A stretch of 64,000 nucleotides of DNA from JAJPHF01 sp035293805 (GTDB lineage: Bacteria > Chloroflexota > UBA6077 > JAJPHF01). Below are positions 1 to 8,351 of this stretch, piece by piece (position 1 is the first letter of the stretch; every line of letters begins with the position of its first letter). The stretch lies in assembly GCA_035293805.1 (NCBI GenBank), contig DATGMD010000087.1:43228-107227 (forward strand), in the 5' to 3' direction. The notes below the pieces were generated by a model, which searched no databases, was not told where the DNA came from, and saw only the letters and a list, made by a program, of their open reading frames with translations. A program made the position numbers and the translations under genes.

Positions 1-1
1 C

Positions 2-505
2 AACGAGGGCGAGTTCATCGTCGAGATCCTCGACCCGCAAACGCAGCGGCCGGCCGACGAGGGCGAGCTAGTTATCACGAACCTGGGCCGCGCCGGCTCG
101 CCGGTGCTGCGCTACCGCACGGGCGACCGCGTGCGCTGGCAGGCGGGCGCTTGTCCGTGCGGTCGCACGTTCCGCCGGCTGGAGGGCGGCATCCTCGGCC
201 GCGTCGACGACATGCTGACGGTGCGCGGCGTGAACGTGTTCCCGAGCGCCATCGAGAACCTGGTGCGGCGCTTTCCGGCGGTCGACGAGTTCGCCGTCGA
301 GGTGTACCAGGAGCGGGCGATGGACGAGATGGAGCTACAGCTCGAGGTAGCCGACGCGCGCCCCGAGGAGGTGTGCGAGGCGGTGGCCCGCGAGGTCTGG
401 GTGGCGCTCGGCTTCCGCCCGCGGGTGCGTCCCGTCCCCGCCGGCACCCTCCCCCGCTTCGAGCTAAAGGCCCGCCGCGTCCGCGACCGCCGCGCGAAGG
501 CGTGA
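2..505 (+). CDS. Phenylacetate-CoA ligase family protein, C-terminal part (gene enters from the left)
   Basis: This is the C-terminal domain of an adenylate-forming acyl-CoA ligase of the PaaK type, which activates an aromatic or related carboxylate with ATP and CoA. The frame is open from base 2. It shows LRYRTGDR, the glycine-rich hinge (GRVDDMLTVRGVNVFPS) and the small C-terminal lid domain. The start and the AMP-binding core lie outside the window, so substrate and full length cannot be judged. The extended -10 promoter of rpsF follows immediately, so this gene ends its own transcription unit. Confidence 0.85.
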   Translation, partial: NEGEFIVEILDPQTQRPADEGELVITNLGRAGSPVLRYRTGDRVRWQAGACPCGRTFRRLEGGILGRVDDMLTVRGVNVFPSAIENLVRRFPAVDEFAVEVYQERAMDEMELQLEVADARPEEVCEAVAREVWVALGFRPRVRPVPAGTLPRFELKARRVRDRRAKA

Positions 506-514
506 CCCCTCTTC

Positions 515-545
515 TTGGGGGTGGGGGTCTGGCCCGTGCTATAAT
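515..545 (+). promoter_or_regulatory. Extended -10 promoter of the rpsF operon
   Basis: A perfect TATAAT lies at 540-545, preceded by TG at 537-538 to give the extended -10 pattern TGnTATAAT. A weak -35 (TTGGGG, 515-520) is 19 bases upstream. This is one of the best sigma-70 promoters in the window and fits a ribosomal protein operon. Transcription should start near 552. Confidence 0.7.
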
Positions 546-548
546 TCG

Positions 549-646
549 GCGGTGCTGTAAGCAGGACCGCTTTGTCGTGCTGCGTTCCCGATGCGGCCGA
601 CCGCGCGGCCAGAAGATCGCCTTTCTGCTCTCGCCGCCAGCACCGC
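549..646 (+). promoter_or_regulatory. Structured 5' leader of rpsF, candidate S6:S18 autoregulatory RNA
   Basis: GCGGTGCTG (549-557) is exactly complementary to CAGCACCGC (638-646) and would close the whole leader into one structure. GCAG/CTGC and GGCCG/CGGCC can form inner stems. S6:S18-binding mRNA motifs are known in rpsF leaders of many bacteria, so such a role is plausible. I could not align it to the published consensus, and the outer stem overlaps the predicted transcription start, so the identification is only a candidate. Confidence 0.35.
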
Positions 647-679
647 AACGAGGGCATACCCAGAGAGAGGAGGTGTCAT

Positions 680-1021
680 TTGCGGGAGTACGAGCTGATG
701 TTCGTGCTCACGCCGGAGCTGCAAGAGGACGGAGTGACGGCGGCGACGGAGCGAGTGACTTCGCTCATCACCAATCGGGGTGGCGAGGTCACCAAGGTCG
801 ACACGTGGGGGCGCCGCCGCATGGCGTATCCCATCCGCCACCAGCTTGACGGCCTCTACACGGTAATGCGGTTCCGGCTGGACGCTAACCTGACCGACGA
901 GCTTGATCGCAACCTGCGGCTCGCCGAGCCTGTGCTGCGCCATCTGATCGTCCGTGCCGAAGAAGTGCCTGCGCCCAGGACTATACGACGTGTGAGTGTG
1001 GTGGAAGAGCCGAAGGAGTAA
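680..1021 (+). CDS. rpsF: 30S ribosomal protein S6
   Basis: This is the small-subunit protein that binds 16S rRNA together with S18. The chosen start is TTG at 680, placed after a strong Shine-Dalgarno (AGAGAGGAGGTG). It gives the standard 113-residue protein beginning (M)REYELMFVLTPEL. The typical S6 segments WGRRRMAYPI and the C-terminal LRHLIVRAEE are present. A longer frame reaches back to 572 but its N-terminus is not S6-like. First gene of rpsF-ssb-rpsR, with ssb 5 bases downstream. Confidence 0.95.
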   Translation: MREYELMFVLTPELQEDGVTAATERVTSLITNRGGEVTKVDTWGRRRMAYPIRHQLDGLYTVMRFRLDANLTDELDRNLRLAEPVLRHLIVRAEEVPAPRTIRRVSVVEEPKE

Positions 1022-1026
1022 CGAGG

Positions 1027-1455
1027 ATGGCCCTGTGCAAGGCAACGCTGATTGGCAACGTCGGGCGGGACCCCGATATGCGGTACACCCAGGCTGGCAA
1101 GCCCGTGGTGAACTTCTCGGTGGCCTGCAACCGCGTTGGGCCGCCGGCCGCGGACGGGGGCGAGCGGCGGGAGGAGACGGAATGGTTCACCGTCGTCTGC
1201 TTCGGTCGGTTGGCCGAAGTGGCGAGTAACCTGGTCTCCAAGGGCAGCAAGGTCTTCGTCGAAGGACGCATCCAGACCCGCAGCTACGAGGCGCGTGACG
1301 GCCAGACGCGCTTCGTCGTCGAGGTCGTCGCTAACGAGCTGCAGATGCTCAGCCCGCGCCAACCGCGCGAGATGGGTGAGCCGGGGATGGCTGGGATGGC
1401 GCCGGTGGCGGTCGGCGTGGCGGATACCGACAACCTGGACGATGTCCCGTTCTAG
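1027..1455 (+). CDS. ssb: Single-stranded DNA-binding protein
   Basis: SSB coats single-stranded DNA during replication and repair and recruits partners through its acidic C-terminal tip. This 142-residue protein has the OB-fold opening CKATLIGNVGRDPDMRYT, the core ETEWFTVVCFGRLAE, and ends DNLDDVPF, matching the conserved DDxPF tail. The linker between fold and tail is short. It lies between rpsF and rpsR as in most bacteria, but a gap of about 400 bases separates it from rpsR. Confidence 0.96.
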   Translation: MALCKATLIGNVGRDPDMRYTQAGKPVVNFSVACNRVGPPAADGGERREETEWFTVVCFGRLAEVASNLVSKGSKVFVEGRIQTRSYEARDGQTRFVVEVVANELQMLSPRQPREMGEPGMAGMAPVAVGVADTDNLDDVPF

Positions 1456-1857
1456 CCCTCTGTCGGCCGTGTGCGCGGGGACTGGACGCCTAACCGTCCC
1501 GGCCCGCGCGAGCTGCTGAGCCAAACCGTGGTGCGCCACGCGGCCGGGGCGTGCCCCGCCGCGTGGCATCGTTCCCGAGGCGATGCCTCCTCAGTTGCCG
1601 GTGCGCCGTGGGGCTGACACCCCCGACGGCGCGAGCGGGGGCCATGGGGCCACCAGCGTGCAGCCCGCCCGGCGCGTGCAGAGTTCCGCCACAGGGCGTA
1701 ATTCGACCTGACGCGCTGCATGCCACGCCGCGACTGAGGGCCGCGAGTCGCCCGCCCAGAGCGAGTTGCCGTGGGGGCCTGGTATTCGCCCCCGCCCAGC
1801 GCGCCGGAGCGGCGCTAGTCGCCATCGGGGTGATGGAAGAGAAGGAGTAGGAGACCG
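1456..1857. other. About 400 bp non-coding gap between ssb and rpsR, with a strong hairpin
   Basis: No convincing gene is seen; the open frame at 1551-1850 looks like GC-rich chance. The gap holds a strong inverted repeat at 1535-1567: GCCACGCGG and CGGGGC pair with GCCCCG and CCGCGTGGC around a 2-base loop with one bulge. Without a U-run this is not a classical terminator. It may process or attenuate the message before rpsR. Such a gap is unusual in this operon. Confidence 0.5.
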
Positions 1858-2409
1858 TTGACCGAGACTGAGATCCAAACCGCCCCTGCTGCCGCGCCGC
1901 CGCCTGAGGCGCCCGCGGCCCCGGCACCCCCCGCTGCCCCGCCGGCGACGGCCGCGGCGCCCGCGGCGACCGCGCCCGAAGGTGCCGCGGCTCCCGCCCC
2001 GCCCGCGGCCGCTCCGGGCGCGCCTGCCCCGTCCGCCCCCGGCGTAGGCCCTGCTCCAGGCGCCGCCCCTGCCCCGGGCGCTGGTCCCGGCCCGCGCCGC
2101 CCGATGGGCGACCGCCCGCCCGGCGGCCCGCGTCGCAGTGGCGGCCGGCGCGAGTACCGCGGCCGGTACACGCCGCGCCGCAAGGTCTGCACATTCTGCG
2201 CGGACAAGATTCCCGTTGTGGACTACAAGGACGTCGGGCGCCTGCGCCGCTACCTGTCCGAGCGCGGCAAGATCGAGCCGCGCCGCAAGACCGGCACCTG
2301 CGCGCGCCACCAGCGCGCCCTGGCAACGGCGATCAAGCGCGCGCGCCACGTGGCGCTGCTGCCCTTCACCGGCGAGCACATGCGCATCAGCGGCCTGTCG
2401 GTCCGCTAG
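1858..2409 (+). CDS. rpsR: 30S ribosomal protein S18 with long Pro/Ala-rich N-terminal extension
   Basis: S18 binds the small-subunit platform with S6. The C-terminal 80 or so residues are clear S18: RRKVCTFCADKIPVVDYKDV, then RRYLSERGKIEPRRKTGTC and ARHQRALATAIKRARHVALL. A start at TTG 1858 after AGAGAAGGAGTAGGAG gives 183 residues, about twice the usual length. The extra 95 or so residues are almost only Ala, Pro and Gly, then an Arg-rich stretch. CTFC and a later Cys may hold zinc. The gene ends the operon before a hairpin terminator; rplI, often next, is absent. Confidence 0.93.
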   Translation: MTETEIQTAPAAAPPPEAPAAPAPPAAPPATAAAPAATAPEGAAAPAPPAAAPGAPAPSAPGVGPAPGAAPAPGAGPGPRRPMGDRPPGGPRRSGGRREYRGRYTPRRKVCTFCADKIPVVDYKDVGRLRRYLSERGKIEPRRKTGTCARHQRALATAIKRARHVALLPFTGEHMRISGLSVR

Positions 2410-2486
2410 CGGCGGGCCCGTACCCTGGCGCCGGGGCACGCAACGGCGTATAACTGCCTTGCGCGCTCGACGTGAGAGCACTCATC

Positions 2487-2520
2487 AGAGGGCGTCCGCT
2501 ATCACGCGGGCGCCTTCTCT
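2487..2520 (+). terminator. Intrinsic terminator after rpsR
   Basis: GGCGTCCGC (2491-2499) pairs with GCGGGCGCC (2506-2514) around TATCAC. AGAG and CTCT extend the stem and a short pyrimidine-rich tail follows. It lies between rpsR and the foldase gene. Confidence 0.6.
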
Positions 2521-2559
2521 GTCTCATTCGTCAATCCTAAATGATCCAGGGCGGAGCAG

Positions 2560-3807
2560 ATGAGCCAACAAGCACCCGTCGCCAAGCCTCCCAAGGCCCC
2601 CCGCGCCGCGAAGCCCAAGGAATCGAAAAGCGCGGCCGTGCGCGCCGCGCTCGCCAACCCGTCGAAGCGCCAGCTGACCAAGTGGCAGCGCGAGCGCCGG
2701 CAGAAGCGTCTCGTGCTCTACTCGGCCGTGGCGCTGGTCGTGCTCGTCGCGCTGGTGCTGGCGTTTGGATACTGGCGCGAGCTGATCGCGCGGCCAAACG
2801 AGCCGGCCGCCGAGGTTGGCGACCAGGTCATCCCGCTCGGCGCCCTCGCCCTGCGATTGCACCCGCAACTGGTCGCCATCGACAACGAGATGGCGCGGCT
2901 GCAGAGCCAGAACGCCCCGACCAGCTCGGGCACCAATCCCGCGTCGCAGCAGCTCCAGATGCTCGTCAGCCAGCGCATCGGCGCGGCGGACCAGGTGCTG
3001 GGCGACATGATCGACGACGAGCTGATCGCGCGGGAGGCGGAGCGGCGGGGCATCACGGTGGCGCCCGCCGAGATCGACGCTCGTATCAGCAGTGACATGG
3101 CGAAGCAGAAGGCGTTGGCCGCCGGCCCCGCGCCCACGCCAGCCGCCGGCCCGGCCGATGGCCCCGCGCCGACCCCGACGCCTCCGCCCACGCTTACCGC
3201 CGAGGACCAGCAGGCGACCTACCAGGACTTCCTGAGCCGCGTCAACTTCACCGACGAGCAGTATCGCCGCTACGTGGAGGCGCAAGTGCTGCGCGACAAG
3301 CTGCGCGACTCGCTGAGCGCCGACATTCCGACGACCCAGGAGCAGGTCCACGCGCGCCGCATCACGCTGAGCAGCCAGGAAGACGCGACGGCCGTGCTGG
3401 CGCAGCTCCGCTCGGGCGAGGCGACCTTCGAGGACCTGGCGCGCGACAAGTCGAAGGACCTGACCAGCCAGTCGCAGGGCGGCGACCTGGGCTGGCTGCC
3501 GCGGGGCATCGAGTCGGCGCAGTTCGACGACCAGGCGTTCCGCCTCGGCGTGGGCGAGCTGGGCGACGCGGTCACCACGCCGCAGGGGTGGGAGATCATC
3601 CAGGTGCTGGAGAAGGGTCAGCGCGCCCTCACGCCCGAACAGCTCGACCGACTGAAGAGCAAGGCGTTCAACGACTGGCTGAACGCCGCCCGCAACGACG
3701 GCTCGGTGCGCCGCGAGCTGGACAAAGACAAGCGCGACTGGGTGATGCGCCAGGCGAGCGGCGGTCGCAGCAGCGCCACCGCCGCCGGCCAGCCGTCCGG
3801 CTTCTAG
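2560..3807 (+). CDS. Membrane-anchored peptidylprolyl isomerase (PpiC/parvulin, SurA/PrsA-like)
   Basis: This is an extracytoplasmic foldase with a parvulin domain that isomerises prolyl bonds in exported proteins. After a basic cytoplasmic head of about 48 residues comes one membrane segment (LVLYSAVALVVLVALVLAFG). A SurA-type N-terminal helical region with a Pro/Ala-rich insert follows. The rotamase domain spans about residues 265-350 (HARRITLSSQEDA, then GGDLGWLPRG and TPQGWEIIQVLEK). There is no lipobox, so it is anchored by the helix rather than by lipid. 415 residues is normal for the group. Confidence 0.88.
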   Translation: MSQQAPVAKPPKAPRAAKPKESKSAAVRAALANPSKRQLTKWQRERRQKRLVLYSAVALVVLVALVLAFGYWRELIARPNEPAAEVGDQVIPLGALALRLHPQLVAIDNEMARLQSQNAPTSSGTNPASQQLQMLVSQRIGAADQVLGDMIDDELIAREAERRGITVAPAEIDARISSDMAKQKALAAGPAPTPAAGPADGPAPTPTPPPTLTAEDQQATYQDFLSRVNFTDEQYRRYVEAQVLRDKLRDSLSADIPTTQEQVHARRITLSSQEDATAVLAQLRSGEATFEDLARDKSKDLTSQSQGGDLGWLPRGIESAQFDDQAFRLGVGELGDAVTTPQGWEIIQVLEKGQRALTPEQLDRLKSKAFNDWLNAARNDGSVRRELDKDKRDWVMRQASGGRSSATAAGQPSGF

Positions 3808-3829
3808 CGCCCCGCGCCGGCCCTCGCTT

Positions 3830-3859
3830 CACCCCTTCTCCCGATCAGGAGAGGGGGTG
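3830..3859. terminator. Palindrome between convergent genes, probable two-way terminator
   Basis: CACCCCTTCTCC and GGAGAGGGGGTG pair with one mismatch around CGATCA. The element lies exactly between the convergent foldase and subtilase genes. It is a relative of the GC-rich CCCTCCC/GGGAGGG repeats found elsewhere in the window. Confidence 0.5.
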
Positions 3860-3894
3860 GGGTATGGGGCCTCTTGCGCAGCGCCGCGGAGAGG

Positions 3895-5643
3895 TTAGCG
3901 CGCGCTGACGGTGGGGCTGGGGGCGGCCCGGGGAGCGGGGCTGCTGACGATGAAGCGGGCCTGCTGCACCGTCCAGACGCCCGAGAGGGCGCTGTGGGCG
4001 CGCACGTACAGCGTGTGGACGCCGCTCGGCACGTCGGCCGTCAGGCTGAACCCGGCGTTGGCGAAGCCGCCCCGGTCGAGCACGCGCGCCACGTCGGGCC
4101 GCGCCAGCCCCGCGAGCACCGGCCCGAGCGCCCGGCCCTGGTCCGGCGGGCCGTCCAGATAGGCCTCGATCTGGTCGACACCAGTGCCGCTATCGGCCCG
4201 CGTGTCCACCGCCCAGCCGTTCACCGTCAGCGCCCCCTGCACCACGGCGTCGGGCGTGGGCGCCTCCAGCGTGAGCTGGAGATCGGCGGTGCGGCTCCCC
4301 GGCAGGCTCGCCGCCTTGGCCACCGCGCGCTGCACGTTCACGCGCCCGTAGCCGTAACGGTCGTCGCGGCCGGGCGGGCCGAGGTCGTCGGCCGTCTCGA
4401 AGAGGATCGACTCTACCTGGTCGCGCGTCAGCGTCGGGTTCGTCGACCACATCAGCGCGGCCGTGCCCGAGACGTGCGGCGCGGCCATTGAGGTGCCGAC
4501 CTCGTAGTTGTAGCCCGGCTGGCCGATGGGCGAGTCGAGCGCGGGCGGCCAGGTGCTCAGGATGTAGTCGAGCGGGTTCGCGCGACTGCTGCCCCCCACG
4601 CCGCCCGGGGCGGTGAGCTGCACGTAGTCGCCCGTGTTCGAGTACGGCGCCACCTCGCCGTTCGCGCCGAGCGCGCCCACGGCGACGACGCCGGGCAGCG
4701 CCGCGGGAAAGAATGGGGCGTTCAGCGTATCGCAGCCCTCGTCGCGGTACGAGGCCACCTCGCCGCAGTTGCCCGCCGCGGCGACGAGCAGCAAGCCGCG
4801 ATCGCGCGCGTCGGCGACCGCGCGGCGCACCGTCTGCGAGTCGTCCAGGCCGCCCAGACTGAGGTTGATGATCTTCGCATCGTGCTCGGTCGCCCAGCGG
4901 ATGCCGTCGGCGGCGGCCACGATCGAGGCATCGCCGAAGCGATCGGTGATCTTGATGGGCATCAGGCGCACGGCCCACGACAGCCCCGCCACGCCCACGC
5001 CGTTGTTGCCGAGCGCGCCGATCACCCCTGCCACGTGCGTGCCGTGGCCGATGTCGTCCTGCGTGTTGCTATTGCGCTCGCGCACGTTGCGGCCGGGCAC
5101 GACGCGGCCCTGCAGGTCGGGATGCGACGGGTCGATGCCGCTGTCCAGCACCGCCACCACGACGTCGGCGCCACCAGTGCCGATGTCCCAGGCCTCGGGC
5201 GCGTGGATCTGCCGCATGTTCCACTGACTGCTGAACAGGGGATTGTTCGGCGTGCTGAGCAGGTGGTAATGGCGATTGGGCTCGACGAACTCGACGCGCG
5301 GATCGGCACGCAGCGCGGCCAGCGCGCTCGCCACCGCACCATCGGCCACGCGGTAGCGGTCAACGCCGAGGTCGTCCAGCCGCCCCAGGTACGCGAGCGC
5401 GGCGGGCAGCCCTGCCGCGTCGCCGGGGCCGGGCGCTTGGCCGGCCCGCCAGCCCACCAGCACCTCGGCGGCCCCCGCCGGGGCGGCGACGTCCTCGCCA
5501 GGGTTGCTCCCCGACGGCGTGGGGGAGCCCGCTTGGCCGACGAGCAGGAGGGCCAGTAGCAGCCACAGCAGCGCGGCCAGGCGCAAGCCGACAGCCCGAG
5601 ACGGGCCTGGGGAGGCGGGAACTTGTAGTCGCCAGCGTGTCAC
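3895..5643 (-). CDS. Secreted subtilisin-like serine protease (S8) with C-terminal Ig-like domain
   Basis: This is an exported serine protease. A GTG start gives 582 residues with a signal peptide (hydrophobic stretch at about residues 20-36), a propeptide and a catalytic domain. The triad is visible: Asp167 in VVAVLDSGID, His200 in GHGTHVAG, and Ser in GTSMAAPHVSGTAALM. The roughly 120 C-terminal residues form a beta-rich domain opening VQGALTVNGWAVDT. The same kind of domain opens the PPC-repeat protein at 51166. It is convergent with the foldase gene. Confidence 0.93.
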   Translation of the reverse strand: MTRWRLQVPASPGPSRAVGLRLAALLWLLLALLLVGQAGSPTPSGSNPGEDVAAPAGAAEVLVGWRAGQAPGPGDAAGLPAALAYLGRLDDLGVDRYRVADGAVASALAALRADPRVEFVEPNRHYHLLSTPNNPLFSSQWNMRQIHAPEAWDIGTGGADVVVAVLDSGIDPSHPDLQGRVVPGRNVRERNSNTQDDIGHGTHVAGVIGALGNNGVGVAGLSWAVRLMPIKITDRFGDASIVAAADGIRWATEHDAKIINLSLGGLDDSQTVRRAVADARDRGLLLVAAAGNCGEVASYRDEGCDTLNAPFFPAALPGVVAVGALGANGEVAPYSNTGDYVQLTAPGGVGGSSRANPLDYILSTWPPALDSPIGQPGYNYEVGTSMAAPHVSGTAALMWSTNPTLTRDQVESILFETADDLGPPGRDDRYGYGRVNVQRAVAKAASLPGSRTADLQLTLEAPTPDAVVQGALTVNGWAVDTRADSGTGVDQIEAYLDGPPDQGRALGPVLAGLARPDVARVLDRGGFANAGFSLTADVPSGVHTLYVRAHSALSGVWTVQQARFIVSSPAPRAAPSPTVSAR

Positions 5644-5716
5644 GGTCGTCCTACGCGCTACTGTTAGGCGTAGTATGGGATACGCGTGGGGGCATTCGCC
5701 AGCGATGCGAACCTGC

Positions 5717-5816
5717 CTACCCCCGGTCCCCTCACAATGTGGGAAGGGGGAGAAGGACGGGGCCGGGATGGCTCCCCCCTTCCCTCTCGGGGTTAGGTCC
5801 GGGAGTTAGGTCGCCT
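5717..5816. repeat. GC-rich palindromic repeats, composite
   Basis: Two damaged copies of the window's CCTAACCCC...CCCTCCC/GGGAGGG family sit between the subtilase and the transglycosylase. One is CCCCGGTCCCCTC with GGGAAGGGGGAG. The other holds CCCCCCTTCCCTCTCGGGGTTAGGTCC, written here as the reverse strand of the family. The arms are imperfect. Confidence 0.5.
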
Positions 5817-6948
5817 ATCCCGGGTCGCGGAAGGCGAGCCAGTTGGCGTACACGCGCTCCAGCCAGTAGTCGCTCAGCGGGTCGCCGAACCCATAGTAGC
5901 CCTGCACGCGCGTCCAGAAGTCGCCGCGAACGACGTCGAGCTTGTCGCGCAGCACACGCGCGCCCAGCAAGATGTTGTTCTGCGGGTCCCAGGCGTCGTC
6001 GATGCTGACGCCGCGTCGCTCGGCCTCGTTTGGCATCACCTGCATCATGCCGATGGCGCGCTCGTAGCGGCCGGCATGGCCGATCCACGTCCAGGCGCCC
6101 ACCGCGTCGGGCCGGCCGCCGCTTTCCTGCTGCATGATCGCGGCGATCAGGTCCGGATCAATTTGGTACACCTTAGCCGCGTGCAGGATCTCGGGGTAGA
6201 AGCGCGCGATCTGGGGCGGCCAGCGCGCCGGCGCGCCGTCGGAGGGCGCGTCGGGCACGACGCGCGGCGCGGGCGTCACGCGCTCGACCGCCGCGGGGGC
6301 ACGGCTCAGCAGCCGCCACTGGCTCGCGAACTGGGCCACGGTGGCTTCCCCGGCGGCTAGCTCGCGGTAGGTGCGCACGGCCACCAGCACCGGGTCCTCG
6401 TCGGGCAGCACCACCTGCACCGCGGCCAGCGGCGTGTCCTGGTCGCTGCGGAAGCCACTCGGGAACGCGCGGTCCATCGCGTCCACGACCGTGCCGACCG
6501 CGGCCACCACCGCCTGCTGCACGGCGTCCGCGTCGCCGAGCGTTACGCCCGGCTCCCAGCGGACCTGGAGCACGGGACCAACGGCGGTGGTCGCGCCCCA
6601 GGCCGCCGCCGCCGTGCCGCCCAGGGTCGGCAGCGCGTGCCGCACGGCGTCGATCAGCCGGGCGTTCTCGGCCATCTCGGGGGGCGGCGCGTCGGCCACG
6701 GCGACGGGCGTGGGCCGGCCGAGCCCCGCGTCGGCGAACAGTGGCGAGTCGGGCGCGCTAGCGCTAGGCGACATCGTGCCGGGTGCGCCGGCCCGCACCA
6801 CCATCGGGGCGCCGAGCGGGGCCTGGTCGCCCGGCTGCCAGGTCACGGTGCTCGCGCTCGGCGGCGGCGTGGCCGCTCGCTGGAGGGCGTCGGCTGGCTG
6901 GAGCAGCAGCAGCAGGGCGAGCAGGCACAGCGGCAGCCACGACGACAA
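5815..6948 (-). CDS. Secreted lytic transglycosylase (SLT domain)
   Basis: This enzyme cleaves the peptidoglycan glycan strand to form 1,6-anhydro ends. A TTG start with AGGAGGG upstream gives 377 residues with a signal peptide (LCLLALLLLLQPADALQRAA). The N-terminal half is unrecognised. The SLT domain starts at about residue 240 with FYPEILHAAKVYQIDPDLIA. The catalytic Glu lies in AAIMQQESGG, followed by AIGMMQVMP and later VQGYYGFGDPLSDYW. It is on the same strand as the subtilase, with repeats in between. Confidence 0.88.
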   Translation of the reverse strand: MSSWLPLCLLALLLLLQPADALQRAATPPPSASTVTWQPGDQAPLGAPMVVRAGAPGTMSPSASAPDSPLFADAGLGRPTPVAVADAPPPEMAENARLIDAVRHALPTLGGTAAAAWGATTAVGPVLQVRWEPGVTLGDADAVQQAVVAAVGTVVDAMDRAFPSGFRSDQDTPLAAVQVVLPDEDPVLVAVRTYRELAAGEATVAQFASQWRLLSRAPAAVERVTPAPRVVPDAPSDGAPARWPPQIARFYPEILHAAKVYQIDPDLIAAIMQQESGGRPDAVGAWTWIGHAGRYERAIGMMQVMPNEAERRGVSIDDAWDPQNNILLGARVLRDKLDVVRGDFWTRVQGYYGFGDPLSDYWLERVYANWLAFRDPG

Positions 6949-7123
6949 GTCGGTACACCCTCCTGTGGATCGTGCGTGCGCGCCGCGCGGTTCCCGCCCC
7001 GCGCGCGGCCGGACGGAGGTAAGAGGCGGGCGCCCGCCTCGCCGCAGTATCCCGTCTGCCGGCGACGCATGTCAAGAACCGCACAGGCGCGGACGTGTCA
7101 CAATACGCGACGGCGCCGCAAAG

Positions 7124-8125
7124 TTATGGCGCCGACAGGCCAAACACCGCGCTCGACGTGCCGCCCTCGATCTGGTCGCGCTCGCCGGCGGCGAAGCCCG
7201 CGTCGGCCACGATCTGGCGCGGCCGGGCGGGGCACATGTCGTACGGATAGTCGCTCCCGAGCATCAGCCGGTCGGGGCCCACCGCCTCGGCCAGATAGCG
7301 CAGCGCCGGGCCGTAGTACAGCACGGTGTCGTAGTAGAACCACTTGAGGTAGTCGAGCGGCGGCGTCTGCAGCCCCTTGGTCTCGGGACGCACGCTCCAG
7401 CCGTGCGTCAGGCGGCCGATCTGGTACGGGAAGTCGCCGCCACCGTGGACCAGCATGAGCTTGAGGTCGGGGTAGCGGTCGCAGACGCCGCCGAACACGA
7501 GCGAGGCTGCCGCGATGGCCGTGTCGTAGGGATTCCCGAGCAGGTTCTGGAAGTAATAGTTCGCCAGGCGCGGGCTCTGCACCACGTAGGCGGGGTGGAT
7601 GATGATCGGGGCGCTCACCTCCTGCGCCGCCGCCCAGAACGGGTCGAGGTCGCGGTCGTCCAGGTTGCGGCCCGCCACGTGCGTGCTGATGACGACGCCG
7701 TGGTAACCGAGGGTGCCGCAGACGCGCTGCACCTCGGCCGCCGCGGCGCGGCCGTCTTGCAGCGGCACCGTGGCGGTCGCCGTGAAGCGGCCGGGGGCCG
7801 CCTGCAAGTCCTCCGCCGTGGTGTCGTTCAGCAGCCGCGCCCAGGCCGCGCCCTGCGCGGCGGGCAGGTCGTAGCCCGTGAAGCTGAGCGCGAGGCTCAC
7901 CACCTGGTGGTCCACGCTCTGGCTGGCCATGGCCTGCTGCCGCGTGTCGAGGTCCTGCAGCGCCGGCAGCAGCGCCTGCGGCCGCGCCGCCTCGCGGTTG
8001 CCGATGACGAAGCGCGGCTCGCCGTCCGCCGTCTCCACCACGTGGACGCCGTAGCGCCCCTCGTTCCCTCGCACCGCCGCGGCGACCAGCGGCGAGACGT
8101 AATGCGCGTGTACGTCGACGATCAC
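7124..8125 (-). CDS. Amidohydrolase 2 / ACMSD-type metal-dependent decarboxylase family
   Basis: This is a TIM-barrel metalloenzyme of the group holding aminocarboxymuconate-semialdehyde and resorcylate decarboxylases; the substrate is unknown. The GTG start at 8125 has AGGAGG upstream and begins directly at the metal-binding strand (VIVDVHAHYVS, the HxH motif). Other family marks are PIIIHPAYV, LMLVHGGGDFPYQ and MLGSDYPYD near the C-terminus. 333 residues is typical. It is divergent from VOC dioxygenase-like genes, which suggests aromatic or ring-fission chemistry, but that is inference. Confidence 0.82.
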   Translation of the reverse strand: MIVDVHAHYVSPLVAAAVRGNEGRYGVHVVETADGEPRFVIGNREAARPQALLPALQDLDTRQQAMASQSVDHQVVSLALSFTGYDLPAAQGAAWARLLNDTTAEDLQAAPGRFTATATVPLQDGRAAAAEVQRVCGTLGYHGVVISTHVAGRNLDDRDLDPFWAAAQEVSAPIIIHPAYVVQSPRLANYYFQNLLGNPYDTAIAAASLVFGGVCDRYPDLKLMLVHGGGDFPYQIGRLTHGWSVRPETKGLQTPPLDYLKWFYYDTVLYYGPALRYLAEAVGPDRLMLGSDYPYDMCPARPRQIVADAGFAAGERDQIEGGTSSAVFGLSAP

Positions 8126-8351
8126 GGCTGGCCTCCTAATCGGGTCCGCCCGTCTGCCGCTCCGGCTCGCCCAGCATAGCACGGCTGGACATTGGCGGGA
8201 GCGCGTGCGGTAATATTACGCGCTCCATGGCGGCGGCGCTCGCGCCCGAAGGGAGGCGCCAGGTGGCTCGCCGCCATCGCCGCCTTCGGCGAGCCGCACG
8301 ACGAGCACGAGGGGATCCTCCAGCCGACGGGCCAGTAGCGAAGGGAACGTC
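8126..8351. promoter_or_regulatory. Divergent intergenic region with a 10-bp AT palindrome
   Basis: GTAATATTAC (8210-8219) is a perfect palindrome and the only AT-rich spot between the divergent amidohydrolase and VOC genes. It could be an operator or a shared -10 region. I found no well-spaced -35 for either direction, so the role stays open. Confidence 0.3.

Noticed and set aside
1551..1850. 99-residue open frame between ssb and rpsR
   Set aside because: No RBS, Arg/Pro/Ala-rich composition, covers a palindrome; looks non-coding.
6371..8179. 602-residue plus-strand open frame across the transglycosylase and amidohydrolase
   Set aside because: Runs antisense to two clear genes and across their gap, with no recognisable domain.
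8210..8219. GTAATATTAC as a confident operator
   Set aside because: Single 10-bp palindrome with no repeat or spaced promoter boxes; kept only as a weak candidate.
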